A stretch of DNA of 64,000 bases from Planctomycetota bacterium (GTDB taxonomy: Bacteria; Planctomycetota; Phycisphaerae; UBA1845), in contig JAUWWQ010000003.1 in assembly GCA_030616775.1 (NCBI GenBank), forward strand, positions 74,794-138,793, written 5' to 3'. This document shows positions 53,324-62,337 of this stretch, one piece after another. Made by a program: the position numbers and the translations under genes. Under the pieces are notes generated by a model, which was not told the DNA's origin, searched no databases, and saw only the letters and a list, made by a program, of their open reading frames with translations. Position 1 is the first letter of the stretch, and each line of letters begins with the position of its first letter.

Positions 53324-54715
53324 ATGCTTCCGCTCATCGCCCGCCATTTGATCTGTCCGGTCCACGAGTGGTTGCTCGGTAGGCGGACATTTCGCAATCT
53401 GCGAGAGCTGGAGCGGTCGCAATGGCTTGCCCCGGACGACATACGAGCACTGCAGCGGGCCAAGCTCCAGGTGTTGCTGCACCATGCCCAGAGCAACACG
53501 CCCTTCTACCGGCGGCGGTTTGCGGAGGCCGGCGTCGACATCGAGGATCCGGAGCCGGTTGAAGCTCTTGGCCGACTGCCACCCCTCCACAAGTGCGAGA
53601 TCCGGGCATCGCTCGATGACATGCTATGGCACGACGCGCCGGGAGGTGTGTTTGAACACAACACGGGTGGGTCTACCGGCGAACCACTGATCTTCTACTT
53701 CGATCGACGACGGCAAGGTTACGACCAGGCGGCGCGCATCCGCAGCCACCGCTGGTTCGGAGTTGATATCGGCCATCGGGAGTTGTACATCTGGGGCTCC
53801 CCCATCGAATCAAACCGGACGGATCATGTCAAGCATCTGCGCGACGCCCTGTTTAATCACCGACTGCTCACCGCGTTCGACATGTCGCCGCAGCGCATGG
53901 ACGAGTACCTCGATGAATTTGACCGATACGGTCCCGTTTGTGTGTTCGGTTATCCCAGCAGCATAGCTCTGCTCGCTCGTCATGCGCGATCCTCAGGGCG
54001 GCAGCTCGATACGCACCACCTTCGGGCGGTGTTCGTGACGGGTGAGGTCTGCTACCCGCATGATCGCGAGGCGATTACCTCGTATTTCGGCGTCCCGGTG
54101 GCTGACGGATATGGGAGCCGAGAGGCCGGCTTTATCGCCCACGAATGCCCGCTGGGGAGCATGCACATAACCGCGGAGAATGTGATCGTCGAGATCATCG
54201 ACAAGACCGGTGAGCCGGTACCGGTGGGCGAGACCGGTGAGATCGTGGTGACGCATCTCGACACCTACGCGATGCCCTTTATCCGCTATCGCACGGGTGA
54301 CGTGGGGCGGCTCAAACCCGGTCGATGTCCGTGTGGAAGAGGCTTGCCGATGATGGACGTCGTCCAAGGGCGAACGACGGATTTTCTGTACCTGCCCGAC
54401 GGCACGGTCAAGCACGCCTTGTCTATTATCTATCCGCTGCGTGAGCTGGCCGGTGTGCGACAGTTTCGTGTCACTCAGCATGAGGACTACAGCGTTACGG
54501 TGGACATTGTGGCTGAGGACAAACCCGGGCGAATCACCCGGGAAGCCGTCGCCAGACGGGTGCGTCCGGTGGTCGGCGAGCGGGTCGACTTGCGTGTCGA
54601 TCTGGTCGACCGGATCGCGACTGCGGATTCCGGGAAACATCGCTATGTCATTTCGCAGGCGAGGCCGGGTGCTTGCCGCACGTCTGAGGATGAGGAGGTG
54701 AATGTCGGTGTCTAG
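53324..54715 (+). CDS. CapK/PaaK-like adenylate-forming protein
   Basis: The protein resembles the phenylacetate-CoA ligase/CapK family found in capsule and exopolysaccharide clusters. The nucleotide-binding loop is HNTGGSTGEPL, with ADGYGSREAGFIAHEC and MPFIRYRTGDVGRL further on. A Cys-x-Cys-Gly in GRCPCGRGLP may bind metal. Its place before FemAB and a glycosyltransferase of the PEP-CTERM type suggests it activates a small acid that is attached to the surface polymer. Its 3' end overlaps the next gene by 14 bases, so translation is likely coupled. Confidence 0.8.
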   Translation: MLPLIARHLICPVHEWLLGRRTFRNLRELERSQWLAPDDIRALQRAKLQVLLHHAQSNTPFYRRRFAEAGVDIEDPEPVEALGRLPPLHKCEIRASLDDMLWHDAPGGVFEHNTGGSTGEPLIFYFDRRRQGYDQAARIRSHRWFGVDIGHRELYIWGSPIESNRTDHVKHLRDALFNHRLLTAFDMSPQRMDEYLDEFDRYGPVCVFGYPSSIALLARHARSSGRQLDTHHLRAVFVTGEVCYPHDREAITSYFGVPVADGYGSREAGFIAHECPLGSMHITAENVIVEIIDKTGEPVPVGETGEIVVTHLDTYAMPFIRYRTGDVGRLKPGRCPCGRGLPMMDVVQGRTTDFLYLPDGTVKHALSIIYPLRELAGVRQFRVTQHEDYSVTVDIVAEDKPGRITREAVARRVRPVVGERVDLRVDLVDRIATADSGKHRYVISQARPGACRTSEDEEVNVGV

Positions 54716-55820
54716 CGCTCCCACCGTCGCAGTTGAACCGATGAGGATGCCGGCGGAAAGCCCACAAACACCCGCCGTGTCACCTTGCCGAGTTGCCAAA
54801 CTCAGTGCAGACCGGCAGGCTGAATGGGATGCGTATGTAGCGTCACACCCGGAAGGGACACTCTTTCACACGGTCGCATGGCGCGGCGCCGTCAGAGATG
54901 CATTCGGCCATCAGGACATCTACCTGGCGGCCTTACGGGAGGACCGCATTGTCGGCGCACTGCCGATGTTCCTGATGGCCAGTCTGATCGCGGGGCGGAT
55001 CCTCGTGAGCGTTCCGTACGGTGTGGGGGGCGGGATCATCGCGGACGACCACGCCGCGACCGTGGGCCTGTTTGACGCCGCAAAGCGAATCGCCAGCCAG
55101 CAGCGCTGCTCGACAATCGACTTGCGCAGTGAGAGAGCCACGCTTTCTAATGTACCCGTTGTCGATCGGTATGTGGGTTTCCGCCGCGAGATGCCTGAGC
55201 ATGTTGGTGATGTTCTGGGGTGGCTTCCCCGCAAGGCCAGGGCCGCCGCTCGCAACGCCCGTGACAAGTATCGCCTCACGGTCTCTTTCGGCGATGAACA
55301 TCTCCGTGAAGCCTGGACACTGTACTCGATCAGCATGCGCCGCCTGGCGTCGCTGACCTATCCGCTTGTCTTCTTCGAACGGCTCGTAGCCTACACGCCT
55401 CACCGACACTGGGTTTCGATCGTTCAGTGGAACGGACAGACCGTGGCAGGGCTGGTCACATTCCTGTTCAAAGACAGCGTGATGCCGTATTTCATCGGCA
55501 CCACGGATGACGCCAGACGGTGCAGCGCAGCCAACTTCATCTATCTGGCCGCGATGGAGAGGGGTGTGCAGTCCGGCTATCGCATCTTTGATTTCGGTCG
55601 ATCGCGTCGGGACAACACCGGTAGCTACGACTTCAAACGTTTTAACGGATTTCAACCCCGCCCGCTGGGGTATCAGTATTACACTGCGCCGGGCCACAGT
55701 GCACCGGACTTGTCACCGAGTAATCCGAAGTTTCGTTTCGCGCGCCGCCTTTGGACGCATCTACCGTTGTGGGTCACGCGGACTCTCGGGGCGCGGGTCG
55801 CAAGACACATTCCAGGATAA
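54702..55820 (+). CDS. FemAB-like protein, PEP-CTERM system-associated
   Basis: The protein has an acetyltransferase-type FemAB fold: FHTVAWRGAVRDAFGH near the N-terminus, then a central PRKARAAARNARDKYRL, and the C-terminal FDFGRSRRDNTGSYDFKRFN. The last pattern is typical of the FemAB group found in PEP-CTERM/exosortase polysaccharide loci. FemAB enzymes add amino acids to wall or glycan precursors. Its start overlaps the CapK-like gene, and the glycosyltransferase follows after four bases, so the three form one tight operon. Confidence 0.82.
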   Translation: MSVSSAPTVAVEPMRMPAESPQTPAVSPCRVAKLSADRQAEWDAYVASHPEGTLFHTVAWRGAVRDAFGHQDIYLAALREDRIVGALPMFLMASLIAGRILVSVPYGVGGGIIADDHAATVGLFDAAKRIASQQRCSTIDLRSERATLSNVPVVDRYVGFRREMPEHVGDVLGWLPRKARAAARNARDKYRLTVSFGDEHLREAWTLYSISMRRLASLTYPLVFFERLVAYTPHRHWVSIVQWNGQTVAGLVTFLFKDSVMPYFIGTTDDARRCSAANFIYLAAMERGVQSGYRIFDFGRSRRDNTGSYDFKRFNGFQPRPLGYQYYTAPGHSAPDLSPSNPKFRFARRLWTHLPLWVTRTLGARVARHIPG

Positions 55821-55824
55821 CGAG

Positions 55825-57144
55825 ATGAACATTCTGTATCTGGCTCATCGCATTCCTTATCCGCCCGACAAGGGCGACAAGCTGCGCTCCTTTCGACAGA
55901 TCGAGTATCTTGCCAGGCGTCACCGGGTCTGGTGCGCGTGCTTTGTCGACACGCGGTCCGATGAGCAATACGTTAATCCGCTTAGAGCTTACTGCCATGA
56001 CGTAGCCGCCATCCGACTGAACCGCACCCGTTCCACGATGCGCGGTCTTTTTGGCTTGCTCCGCGGTGGAACCGTCACCGAATCGTTCTACACGTATTCC
56101 GCAATGTACGCTGCTGTGCGCCGGTGGTGTGAGTCGGTCAAGTTCGACGCGGTTGCTGCGTTTTCTTCGAGTATGGCGCCCTCTGCGCTGCAAGTACCGG
56201 TCAAGCGGCGCGTGCTGGACCTTTGCGATCTGGACAGTCAAAAGTGGCTCGAGTACGCGGCGGCCTCTCGTGGTCCGGCGCGGTGGCTGTACCATACGGA
56301 GGGGCGTCGACTGGCACCCAAAGAGCGGGCCTGGATCGACGCTTTCGATGCCACCCTGCTCATAACCGAGGCGGAGGCGGCGGCACTGGACGGAGCCGCC
56401 AGGCCCGGCAAACTCCATATCGTCGGCAACGGTGTTTCCCTGCCTGAGCTGGCTACTCGTGATAGCAGTGACGATGTTGTGTCAGCGCCTCAGCAGGTGG
56501 CATCCAGTGCCAAGGGTGTTCACGAGTCGTCCCGACCTCCTACCGTCGGCTTCGTCGGCGTCATGGATTACCGACCGAACGTTGATGCGGTGTGTTGGTT
56601 TGTATCTCAGTGCTGGCCTGATATTCGAGCGCTGTGTCCTGAGGCTGTCTTTCGCATTGTCGGCCGGTCACCCACGCGGCGGATCCGTAGACTCGCGATC
56701 ATACCGGGTGTAGAGGTTGCCGGCAGCGTTGAGGATGTCCTCGCAGAGGTGCGACGGTTTGATGTAAGTGTGGCGCCGATGCGCATTGCCCGCGGCCTGC
56801 AGAACAAGGTGCTCGAAGCCATGGCGGCGGCTAAGCCGGTCGTGCTCACCAGTAAGGCGGCCACAGGTATTGCCGGCCGACACGCTCAAGAATTTCTCAT
56901 CGCCGATCGGCCTTCGAACATCGTCCAGAACGTGGTATGGCTGCTGACTGATCGAGCCGAGCGTGAGCGTCTGGGTCGGGCCGCCCGGCGATTCGTCGCC
57001 GTGCATCACTGCTGGGAGGAGGCGTTGCGTATGTTCGAGCTGGTTGTGACCGGTGTCCTGGAGCGGACGACTCGTCGTGTTTCGCTGCCCCAAAGACCGG
57101 TCCCGGTGCAGGCCGAAGAACTTGCTGTACCCGCGGGTGTCTGA
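55825..57144 (+). CDS. Glycosyltransferase family 4, PEP-CTERM/EpsH1-associated
   Basis: The N-terminus MNILYLAHRIPYPPDKGDKL is close to that of the sugar transferase group (TIGR03087-type) linked to PEP-CTERM and EpsH1 systems. A GT4 C-terminal domain has PTVGFVGVMDYRPNVDAV, a RIVGRSP segment, and RIARGLQNKVLEAMAAAKPV with the conserved Glu. The open frame begins earlier inside femAB, but ATG 55825 is the natural start, four bases after its stop. It should build the exopolysaccharide to which sorted proteins are related. Confidence 0.85.
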   Translation: MNILYLAHRIPYPPDKGDKLRSFRQIEYLARRHRVWCACFVDTRSDEQYVNPLRAYCHDVAAIRLNRTRSTMRGLFGLLRGGTVTESFYTYSAMYAAVRRWCESVKFDAVAAFSSSMAPSALQVPVKRRVLDLCDLDSQKWLEYAAASRGPARWLYHTEGRRLAPKERAWIDAFDATLLITEAEAAALDGAARPGKLHIVGNGVSLPELATRDSSDDVVSAPQQVASSAKGVHESSRPPTVGFVGVMDYRPNVDAVCWFVSQCWPDIRALCPEAVFRIVGRSPTRRIRRLAIIPGVEVAGSVEDVLAEVRRFDVSVAPMRIARGLQNKVLEAMAAAKPVVLTSKAATGIAGRHAQEFLIADRPSNIVQNVVWLLTDRAERERLGRAARRFVAVHHCWEEALRMFELVVTGVLERTTRRVSLPQRPVPVQAEELAVPAGV

Positions 57145-57399
57145 AAAGAACACCCGTCCTTGACCAGCTTCCGTCAGGGCGGGTTCATACCGGTCATTCC
57201 CCTCACCGATCTACACGGTCTCGCACAGCGAGGCCGTGGCTTGATGCTTCTACGGCCTGTCCCGCCTACGGCGGGTCAGACCGTGCCACCCCCAAATGGG
57301 ATGCACCCCAGATTCGGAGCCCCCGCCCCACATGCTTGTTATGCCCCTCAGGCCAGTTATAATTCAGGAGGTGGGCGTGCTGCGGGCACCTCGCACACG
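57145..57399. other. Intergenic region with a short CG-rich repeat
   Basis: About 255 bases between the glycosyltransferase and the hypothetical protein. It includes CCTGTCCCGCCTACGGCGGG followed by TCAGAC near 57257, a short dyad of a type often found between genes. The open frame of the following gene extends through it, but this stretch is not protein-like. Confidence 0.45.
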
Positions 57400-57894
57400 A
57401 TGCCCGATGTTCAAGCCCGCGTTCGGTTCCCCCGGAGATTCCAGGCCATTAAGATCGGTGGACGTAAATACGAGTCGCCAGGAGTTGCACCGCTCGGCCC
57501 TCGGACGCCGCACCCGGTGTTCTGGGTGATTGCCGCCGCCCTGGTCGTGATTGCAACGACGCTGGTGCTCCGTTCCGATAACCTGCCGATAGGAGGGGTC
57601 GCGCTAGGGCAACCGGTGACCAGTGCCGGTGGGCGGGGAGTTTTCGCCTTCTCCGGGCAGATGTCCAAGGGCAGTTACGGCGTCTACATGGTGGACGTCG
57701 ACGCAATGACCATCTGGGTCTACGAATACCTGCCGCAGAAGGGCTGTTTGCGACTGGCGGCGGCCCGAACGTGGCGTTATGATCGTTACCTGGAGAACCA
57801 CAACATCTGCGACCTGCCGCCGGACATCGTCGAGCAAATGGTAGACGAGCAACGGCAGTACAGGCTGCAGTCAAGCGAAAGTCAGATGCCATGA
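57400..57894 (+). CDS. Hypothetical membrane protein, single span
   Basis: From ATG 57400 the protein has a basic N-terminus, one membrane span (PVFWVIAAALVVIATTLVL) and an exported C-terminal domain of about 95 residues (GVYMVDVDAMTIWVYEYLPQ; LAAARTWRYDRYLENHNICD). I do not recognise a named family, but this type of small domain recurs in planctomycete proteins. A longer frame from 57160 has an unlikely N-terminus. An AGGAGG lies 30 bases upstream, too far for normal use. It lies just before the membrane-anchored HTH gene. Confidence 0.55.
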   Translation: MPDVQARVRFPRRFQAIKIGGRKYESPGVAPLGPRTPHPVFWVIAAALVVIATTLVLRSDNLPIGGVALGQPVTSAGGRGVFAFSGQMSKGSYGVYMVDVDAMTIWVYEYLPQKGCLRLAAARTWRYDRYLENHNICDLPPDIVEQMVDEQRQYRLQSSESQMP

Positions 57895-57936
57895 CTGCAG
57901 CATCTGACCTAGCGGTACGAGGTAAGGTGCGGACCC

Positions 57937-58911
57937 ATGGCTAAGATGTTCTACTCAGGACAAGAGGCTGCTGCGCGGCTCGGCAAGACCGAGGAACAGC
58001 TAAAGGACCTCGTTCGCGCAGGGCAGCTTCGCGAGTTCCGCGACGCCGGCACGGTCAACTACAAACTTGAGGACGTGGAAGCGATGGCTGGCCCAGCCGT
58101 TGCCGACAGCGATGAGTCCGCTGATGCCGGCGCCTCGGGAAGTGGGGACATCGTGCTCGAGCCGGTGGAGGACTCCAGCATCGAGGTTTCCCCGTCGGGC
58201 AGCGATGTCGTCAGCCTCGAGGAGACCGACGCGGAAGCAAGCGCCGCGGGGGTTACGACAACAGCTGCGAAGGCAAAAGACTCTACGGTTGTCCCCTCGG
58301 TGGGCGTGAACGTTTTCGACGATGACGAACTCGACGAGCAAGTGGACCCGCTGGCGCAGACGGCGGTGACCGACGTGGCCGGCCTAGGAATGGAGGGTAC
58401 CGGCAGCGGCTCAGGCATTTTGGATCTAACGCGGGAGAGCGACGACACCTCGCTCGGCCAGGAGCTTCTGGACGAGATCTACACCGCGGAGGGCGAGGGC
58501 GAAGCCACCGTGGAAATGGGCGACGACACCCGGGCCGGTCTTGAGGCGGCTATTCCAGCAGAGGAAGCCACTGAACCGGAAGAGGCGTTTGAGGTTGAGG
58601 AGGAGACGGAGACGGAGACGGAGACGGAGGCCGAGCCAGTCGTGGCCGAGAAGCCGCGAGCGGTTGTCAAAGAGATGGTGGTCGAATACGGTCCGGATGC
58701 CGTGTCGACGAGTTTGACGGCTTTGATGGTTGTCGCCGTGGTGGTCATGTGGTTCGCCGGGTTGGGAGCAGCGGCGCTGGTGCGCGGCATAACACCGTCC
58801 CTGCTCCAGACCGTCTATGCGAACCTGTGGATCTATGCCACCAGTGCATTGGTTGTTGGCGCCGTTGCGGCGGCAATAACCTTTTTCGTAGTTAAGAAGC
58901 GGTCCGGGTAG
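57937..58911 (+). CDS. Membrane-anchored helix-turn-helix (excisionase/MerR-type) protein
   Basis: Residues 1-55 (FYSGQEAAARLGKTEEQLKD, LREFRDAGTVNYKLEDVEAM) form a DNA-binding-type HTH like those of the MerR or excisionase families. A long acidic, low-complexity middle follows, including a perfect ETETETET run encoded by a GAGACG tandem repeat. The last 70 residues have two membrane spans (LMVVAVVVMWFAGLGAAALV and LVVGAVAAAITFFVV). Proteins of this plan are common in planctomycetes. The combination suggests a membrane-tethered regulator or localisation factor. Confidence 0.65.
   Translation: MAKMFYSGQEAAARLGKTEEQLKDLVRAGQLREFRDAGTVNYKLEDVEAMAGPAVADSDESADAGASGSGDIVLEPVEDSSIEVSPSGSDVVSLEETDAEASAAGVTTTAAKAKDSTVVPSVGVNVFDDDELDEQVDPLAQTAVTDVAGLGMEGTGSGSGILDLTRESDDTSLGQELLDEIYTAEGEGEATVEMGDDTRAGLEAAIPAEEATEPEEAFEVEEETETETETEAEPVVAEKPRAVVKEMVVEYGPDAVSTSLTALMVVAVVVMWFAGLGAAALVRGITPSLLQTVYANLWIYATSALVVGAVAAAITFFVVKKRSG
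58603..58626 (+). repeat. GAGACG tandem repeat within the HTH protein gene
   Basis: Four perfect six-base units, encoding ETETETET. Copy number could vary by slippage without shifting the frame, so only linker length would change. Confidence 0.8.
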
Positions 58912-59161
58912 GGCCGTGTGTCGAAGGCGCGGTGCATAGCGCGGCCGAATCAGGCGCGGGTTTCTCCGGCGCCATTGAGAGTGGGAGATCCACCGGTCAC
59001 TACGTAGGTTTTGCATTGTGACCCGGATCCCATTCAGATACGCGAAATGGAGCTTGGTTGGAGGCAGGTGAGGCCTTGATGGGACCAAGCGGGCACCGGT
59101 TAGTGCAATGAGGCGAATATGGCGATCGGGCCGGAACTTCTGCAGGCATAGGAGATATGTG

Positions 59162-60043
59162 ATGCGCGGTGGCGGATGGATGGTTGGCTGTGTCGTGAGT
59201 GGTTTTTCACTGGCTGTGTTGAGTGGGTGCGTGCCGCTGGAGAAGCACCGGCGGTTGGACGCGGCGCGTCGCAATCTGACCGCGGAGAAGGAATCGCTGG
59301 CTCAGGAACTCTTCGACGCGCGTAACGTCAACGATTCGCTGCGCACGCGGGTCAGCTCGTTGGACCGGGAACTGGACACCAAGGACGAACTGGTCGCCAA
59401 TCTCCGCAAGGAGAACGAACTCCTCGATGAGATGCGGAAGACCGCACAGTCCGCCCTGGAGGGGATGGCCGACCGGCAGGTACTGCCCGACATCGGCATC
59501 ACCAGTCCGAGATTGCCCGCCCGCTTGGACAGCGCCTTGAAGCGCTTTGCGGACGAGCATCCCACCGCGGTGGTGTACGATCCCGGGAGGGGGACGGTGA
59601 AGTGGAAGGCTGATCTGCTGTTCGCCCTGGGCAGCGACGTGGTCAAGGAGTCCTCCAAGGAGTCATTGCGGAGTTTTACGGAGGTCATCAAATCGTCAGC
59701 CGCCGCTGACTTCGAGGTGATCGTGGTAGGCCACACGGATAATACACCGATCGTCAGACCCACCACCAAGACCAAGCATCCGACCAACTGGCATCTTTCC
59801 GGCCATCGTGCCATATCCGTGGCATTTGCTCTCCAGAAGTACGGATACGCTCCGAAGCAAATCGGCGTGATGGGATACGGTGAGTACCGGCCCATCGCGG
59901 ATAACGCCACGGAGGCAGGCAAGAGCCAGAATCGCCGCGTGGAGATCTACCTGATGCCGAAAGGAACGATCTCTCGGGCGTCGACGGACACCAGTTGGCG
60001 GATCGAAGGGGAAGCGCTGGCATTCGTGCCCCTGTCGCCCTGA
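59162..60043 (+). CDS. OmpA-family lipoprotein with coiled coil
   Basis: The lipobox AVLSGC follows a short signal. Residues about 30-100 are a predicted coiled coil (LTAEKESLAQELFDARNVND...). The C-terminal OmpA/MotB-like peptidoglycan-binding domain carries DFEVIVVGHTDNTPI, HLSGHRAISVAFALQKYG and MGYGEYRPIADN...QNRRVEIYL. It should link the outer membrane to the wall. ATG 59162 has AGGAG seven bases upstream and is preferred to 59108. Confidence 0.85.
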   Translation: MRGGGWMVGCVVSGFSLAVLSGCVPLEKHRRLDAARRNLTAEKESLAQELFDARNVNDSLRTRVSSLDRELDTKDELVANLRKENELLDEMRKTAQSALEGMADRQVLPDIGITSPRLPARLDSALKRFADEHPTAVVYDPGRGTVKWKADLLFALGSDVVKESSKESLRSFTEVIKSSAAADFEVIVVGHTDNTPIVRPTTKTKHPTNWHLSGHRAISVAFALQKYGYAPKQIGVMGYGEYRPIADNATEAGKSQNRRVEIYLMPKGTISRASTDTSWRIEGEALAFVPLSP

Positions 60044-60225
60044 CGGAGACATGCGGCTACTCGTGGTACCGCCCCAATCCTGGTCAGAGGGGCGGTCGTC
60101 GCACCGAGAGTCATGGATTATACCCTTCCGGTGTGGCGTCAGGTCTGCCACAGTGCGAGCACGGTGCTTGTATGTAAGGCCGCCGTCCACCAACTGCGAG
60201 ATACCTGCCAAGTCAAGTGTGCCAG

Positions 60226-61467
60226 ATGGCAGCCACCACAGGACAACAGTTCCGAGACATCCGGGACAAGCTTGACGCCGGCGGGCCTCTGACCCTCGAG
60301 GACGGCGTGCGGCTTTATGAATCGCGCGACATCCACACCCTCGGGGAGCTGGCCAATAGCATTCGCGAGCGCCTCCACGGCCGCCGGGCCTACTACAACT
60401 TCAACCTGCACATCAACTACACGAACTATTGCGTTCTTCGCTGCAAGTTCTGCTCGTTCCACCGCCCCTATCCGAAAGGAGCCGCAGGCTTTAGCCTGCG
60501 CGGACACTCAAAGCAGAAAAACATCGACAGTTCGGTCCATGACAACGCCGGCTACGAGCTGTCGATTGACGAAATCGTCACCCGGGCAAAAGGCGTTTAC
60601 GCACGCGGTGCAACGGAAGTGCACATTACAGGCGGCTTGCATCCTGCCCTCCCGTTCTCGTATTACACCGACATGTGCAAGGCGATTCGTGAAGCCTGCC
60701 CGCACATTCACATCAAAGCCTTTACCGCAATCGAGATCATCCATTTCGCGCGAATCAGCAAGCCGCGGCTGTCGATTGGCGAAGTCCTGACTCGCCTGCG
60801 GGAGGCCGGTCTGAGCAGCCTCCCCGGCGGAGGGGCGGAAATCTTCGACGACCGCGTGCATGATGAGGCCTTTAAGACGAAGGTGGGCGAGGCGGAGTGG
60901 TTCGATGTCCATCGCACCGCCCACGAGCTGGGCATCTTCACCAACGCGACGATGCTGTACGGCCACGTCGAAACACCGGCTGAACGGATCCAACATCTGA
61001 TCAAACTGAGTGAACACCAGAAGGAGAGCCTGCGATCAGGCAAGGCCCATTTCAACTGTGTCGTCCCACTTTCCTTCGTTCCTGAAGGAAGTGAACTGTC
61101 TCACCTGCCGGGTCCAAGTGGTCTCGATGACCTAAAGACGCTGGCGATTAGTCGCATGATGTGTCCCAACATCCCCCACATCAAGGCCTTTTGGATCATG
61201 CAGACACCGAAGCTGGCCCAGGTGTCCCTCAACTGGGGGGTCGATGATATCGACGGCACGGTGGTTTACTACGATATCACCAAACGCGAGGGCGGCGGGA
61301 CCACCCGCCAGGAGCTGACTGTCGACAAGCTCAGACGGCTAATTGTCGAGGCCGGCTGCAGACCGGTCGAACGCGACAGCCTGTACCGCCCCGTGATCCG
61401 CGATGAAACCACATGGCAAATCGAGGGTCAGTCGTGGTCCGTGACGTACTCCCCGAATCGGGCCTGA
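60226..61467 (+). CDS. mqnE: Aminofutalosine synthase (radical SAM, menaquinone pathway)
   Basis: MqnE makes aminodeoxyfutalosine in the futalosine route to menaquinone. The radical SAM cluster is Cys69-x3-Cys73-x2-Cys76 in NYCVLRCKFCSFH. Other matches are HITGGLHPALPF, SLPGGGAEIFDD, FTNATMLYGHVE, and PVERDSLYR at the end. Just after the cluster, residues about 83-108 are longer than usual and contain a palindromic repeat that encodes AAGFSLRGH (86-94). The start may be ATG 60226 or GTG 60217. No other mqn gene is in the window. Confidence 0.87.
   Translation: MAATTGQQFRDIRDKLDAGGPLTLEDGVRLYESRDIHTLGELANSIRERLHGRRAYYNFNLHINYTNYCVLRCKFCSFHRPYPKGAAGFSLRGHSKQKNIDSSVHDNAGYELSIDEIVTRAKGVYARGATEVHITGGLHPALPFSYYTDMCKAIREACPHIHIKAFTAIEIIHFARISKPRLSIGEVLTRLREAGLSSLPGGGAEIFDDRVHDEAFKTKVGEAEWFDVHRTAHELGIFTNATMLYGHVETPAERIQHLIKLSEHQKESLRSGKAHFNCVVPLSFVPEGSELSHLPGPSGLDDLKTLAISRMMCPNIPHIKAFWIMQTPKLAQVSLNWGVDDIDGTVVYYDITKREGGGTTRQELTVDKLRRLIVEAGCRPVERDSLYRPVIRDETTWQIEGQSWSVTYSPNRA
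60479..60510 (+). repeat. Palindromic repeat inside mqnE, read in frame
   Basis: The core CGCAGGCTTTAGCCTGCG (60483-60500) is a perfect palindrome, with GAGC to its left and CGGACACTC to its right. It is read in the same frame as the copy in addA and gives AAGFSLRGH where addA has AAGFSPRGH. It lies ten residues after the third iron-sulfur cysteine. Confidence 0.85.
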
Positions 61468-61488
61468 CACGCTAACGGGGAGGCCGGG

Positions 61489-61833
61489 TCACGCCTCGAT
61501 CGGTAGATAGAGGACCAGGACCAGGTCCTCCCTGGATACCAGTGGGTCGTGGGCTTTCTCCAGCTCGTGAGTCTTGCGCCACTCGTATTTGCTGGACTTG
61601 ACCCACTCCAACAGCCTCATCCAGACCTCGAGGACGTTCCCGTTGGGATCCCCGTGCAGCTTGCAGATCGTGACGGCGTACAGGCCTCCAGCGAAATCCT
61701 TCACTTCGATGTCGCCCTCAGGTTCGATGTCGTGGTCGATGGCGATCCAGAACTCGTAGCCATACTCCTTGCGGTCTGGAGAGGGGCTGGGATTGTTGAA
61801 TACGAAGACCGGTGGGCCCGGGTCTGGCGGCAA
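61489..61833 (-). pseudogene. GyrI-like/AraC effector-binding domain, N-terminally truncated
   Basis: The sequence FNNPSPSPDRKEYGYEFWIA, DIEVKDFAGGLYAVTICKLH and LVLVLYLPIE matches the C-terminal two thirds of the GyrI-like small-molecule-binding domain. The first 50-60 residues expected in this fold are missing: the frame opens directly at the FNNPSPSP turn, and the upstream DNA belongs to the arsR promoter. It is therefore probably a broken gene. A short functional form is possible but unlikely. Confidence 0.6.
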
Positions 61834-61888
61834 ACCTCACCTCGGCGAAGCGGCTCGGGAAGGAGGACACGAGCTGACAGGATTTTAC

Positions 61889-61916
61889 TTGACATATCGT
61901 CAGATCACGATATATT
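61889..61916 (+). promoter_or_regulatory. arsR promoter with overlapping operator
   Basis: TTGACA (61889-61894) and TATATT (61911-61916) are spaced by 16 bases. A perfect seven-base inverted repeat ATATCGT-CAGATC-ACGATAT (61894-61913) lies across the spacer, where a repressor would block RNA polymerase. The gene's ATG is at 61926, about ten bases after the -10 box, so the transcript should have almost no leader. Autoregulation by the ArsR product is inferred. Confidence 0.7.
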
Positions 61917-61925
61917 AATATTGAG

Positions 61926-62237
61926 ATGTCAAAAACTAAGGACATAAAGCGGACTCCTGGAGAGGTGATCGAGCGGGTGGCGGCGGCGCTGCGGGTGCTG
62001 GCCCACCCCCACCGGCTGCAAATTGTCGAGCGCCTGATGGAGGCGGATTTGACCGTGGGAGAGCTGGCCGAGGCCCTGGAGATTCCGCCAAGCGCCTGCA
62101 GCCAGCATCTGAACCTGATGCGGGCGCACGGGCTGTTGACCGGCCAGCGCGACGGGCGGGCGGTTCATTACCGGGTGACCGCTCCGGCCGCCGTCAGTAT
62201 CATCCGCTGCATTCACAAGCACGAGCTTGGGGGTTGA
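61926..62237 (+). CDS. ArsR-family winged-helix repressor
   Basis: A 103-residue protein with the ArsR fold: VAAALRVLAHPHRLQIVERL, LTVGELAEALEIPPSACSQH and the wing LLTGQRDGRAVHYRVTAP. The ELCVCDL metal site of arsenic sensors is absent, and a single Cys in the recognition helix is present. Another signal, such as redox state, is possible. The AhpD-like gene follows about 100 bases downstream, and the promoter has an inverted repeat suited to self-control. Confidence 0.85.
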   Translation: MSKTKDIKRTPGEVIERVAAALRVLAHPHRLQIVERLMEADLTVGELAEALEIPPSACSQHLNLMRAHGLLTGQRDGRAVHYRVTAPAAVSIIRCIHKHELGG

Positions 62238-62337
62238 CCCGCGGTCCGTGCCCTCGGAACTCCCGGAGGCTTCGATATTGTCTGATTTGCGGTTCAATGT
62301 GGTCTTTTTTGGCAAACATGGATAGAAGGAGCCGGAT

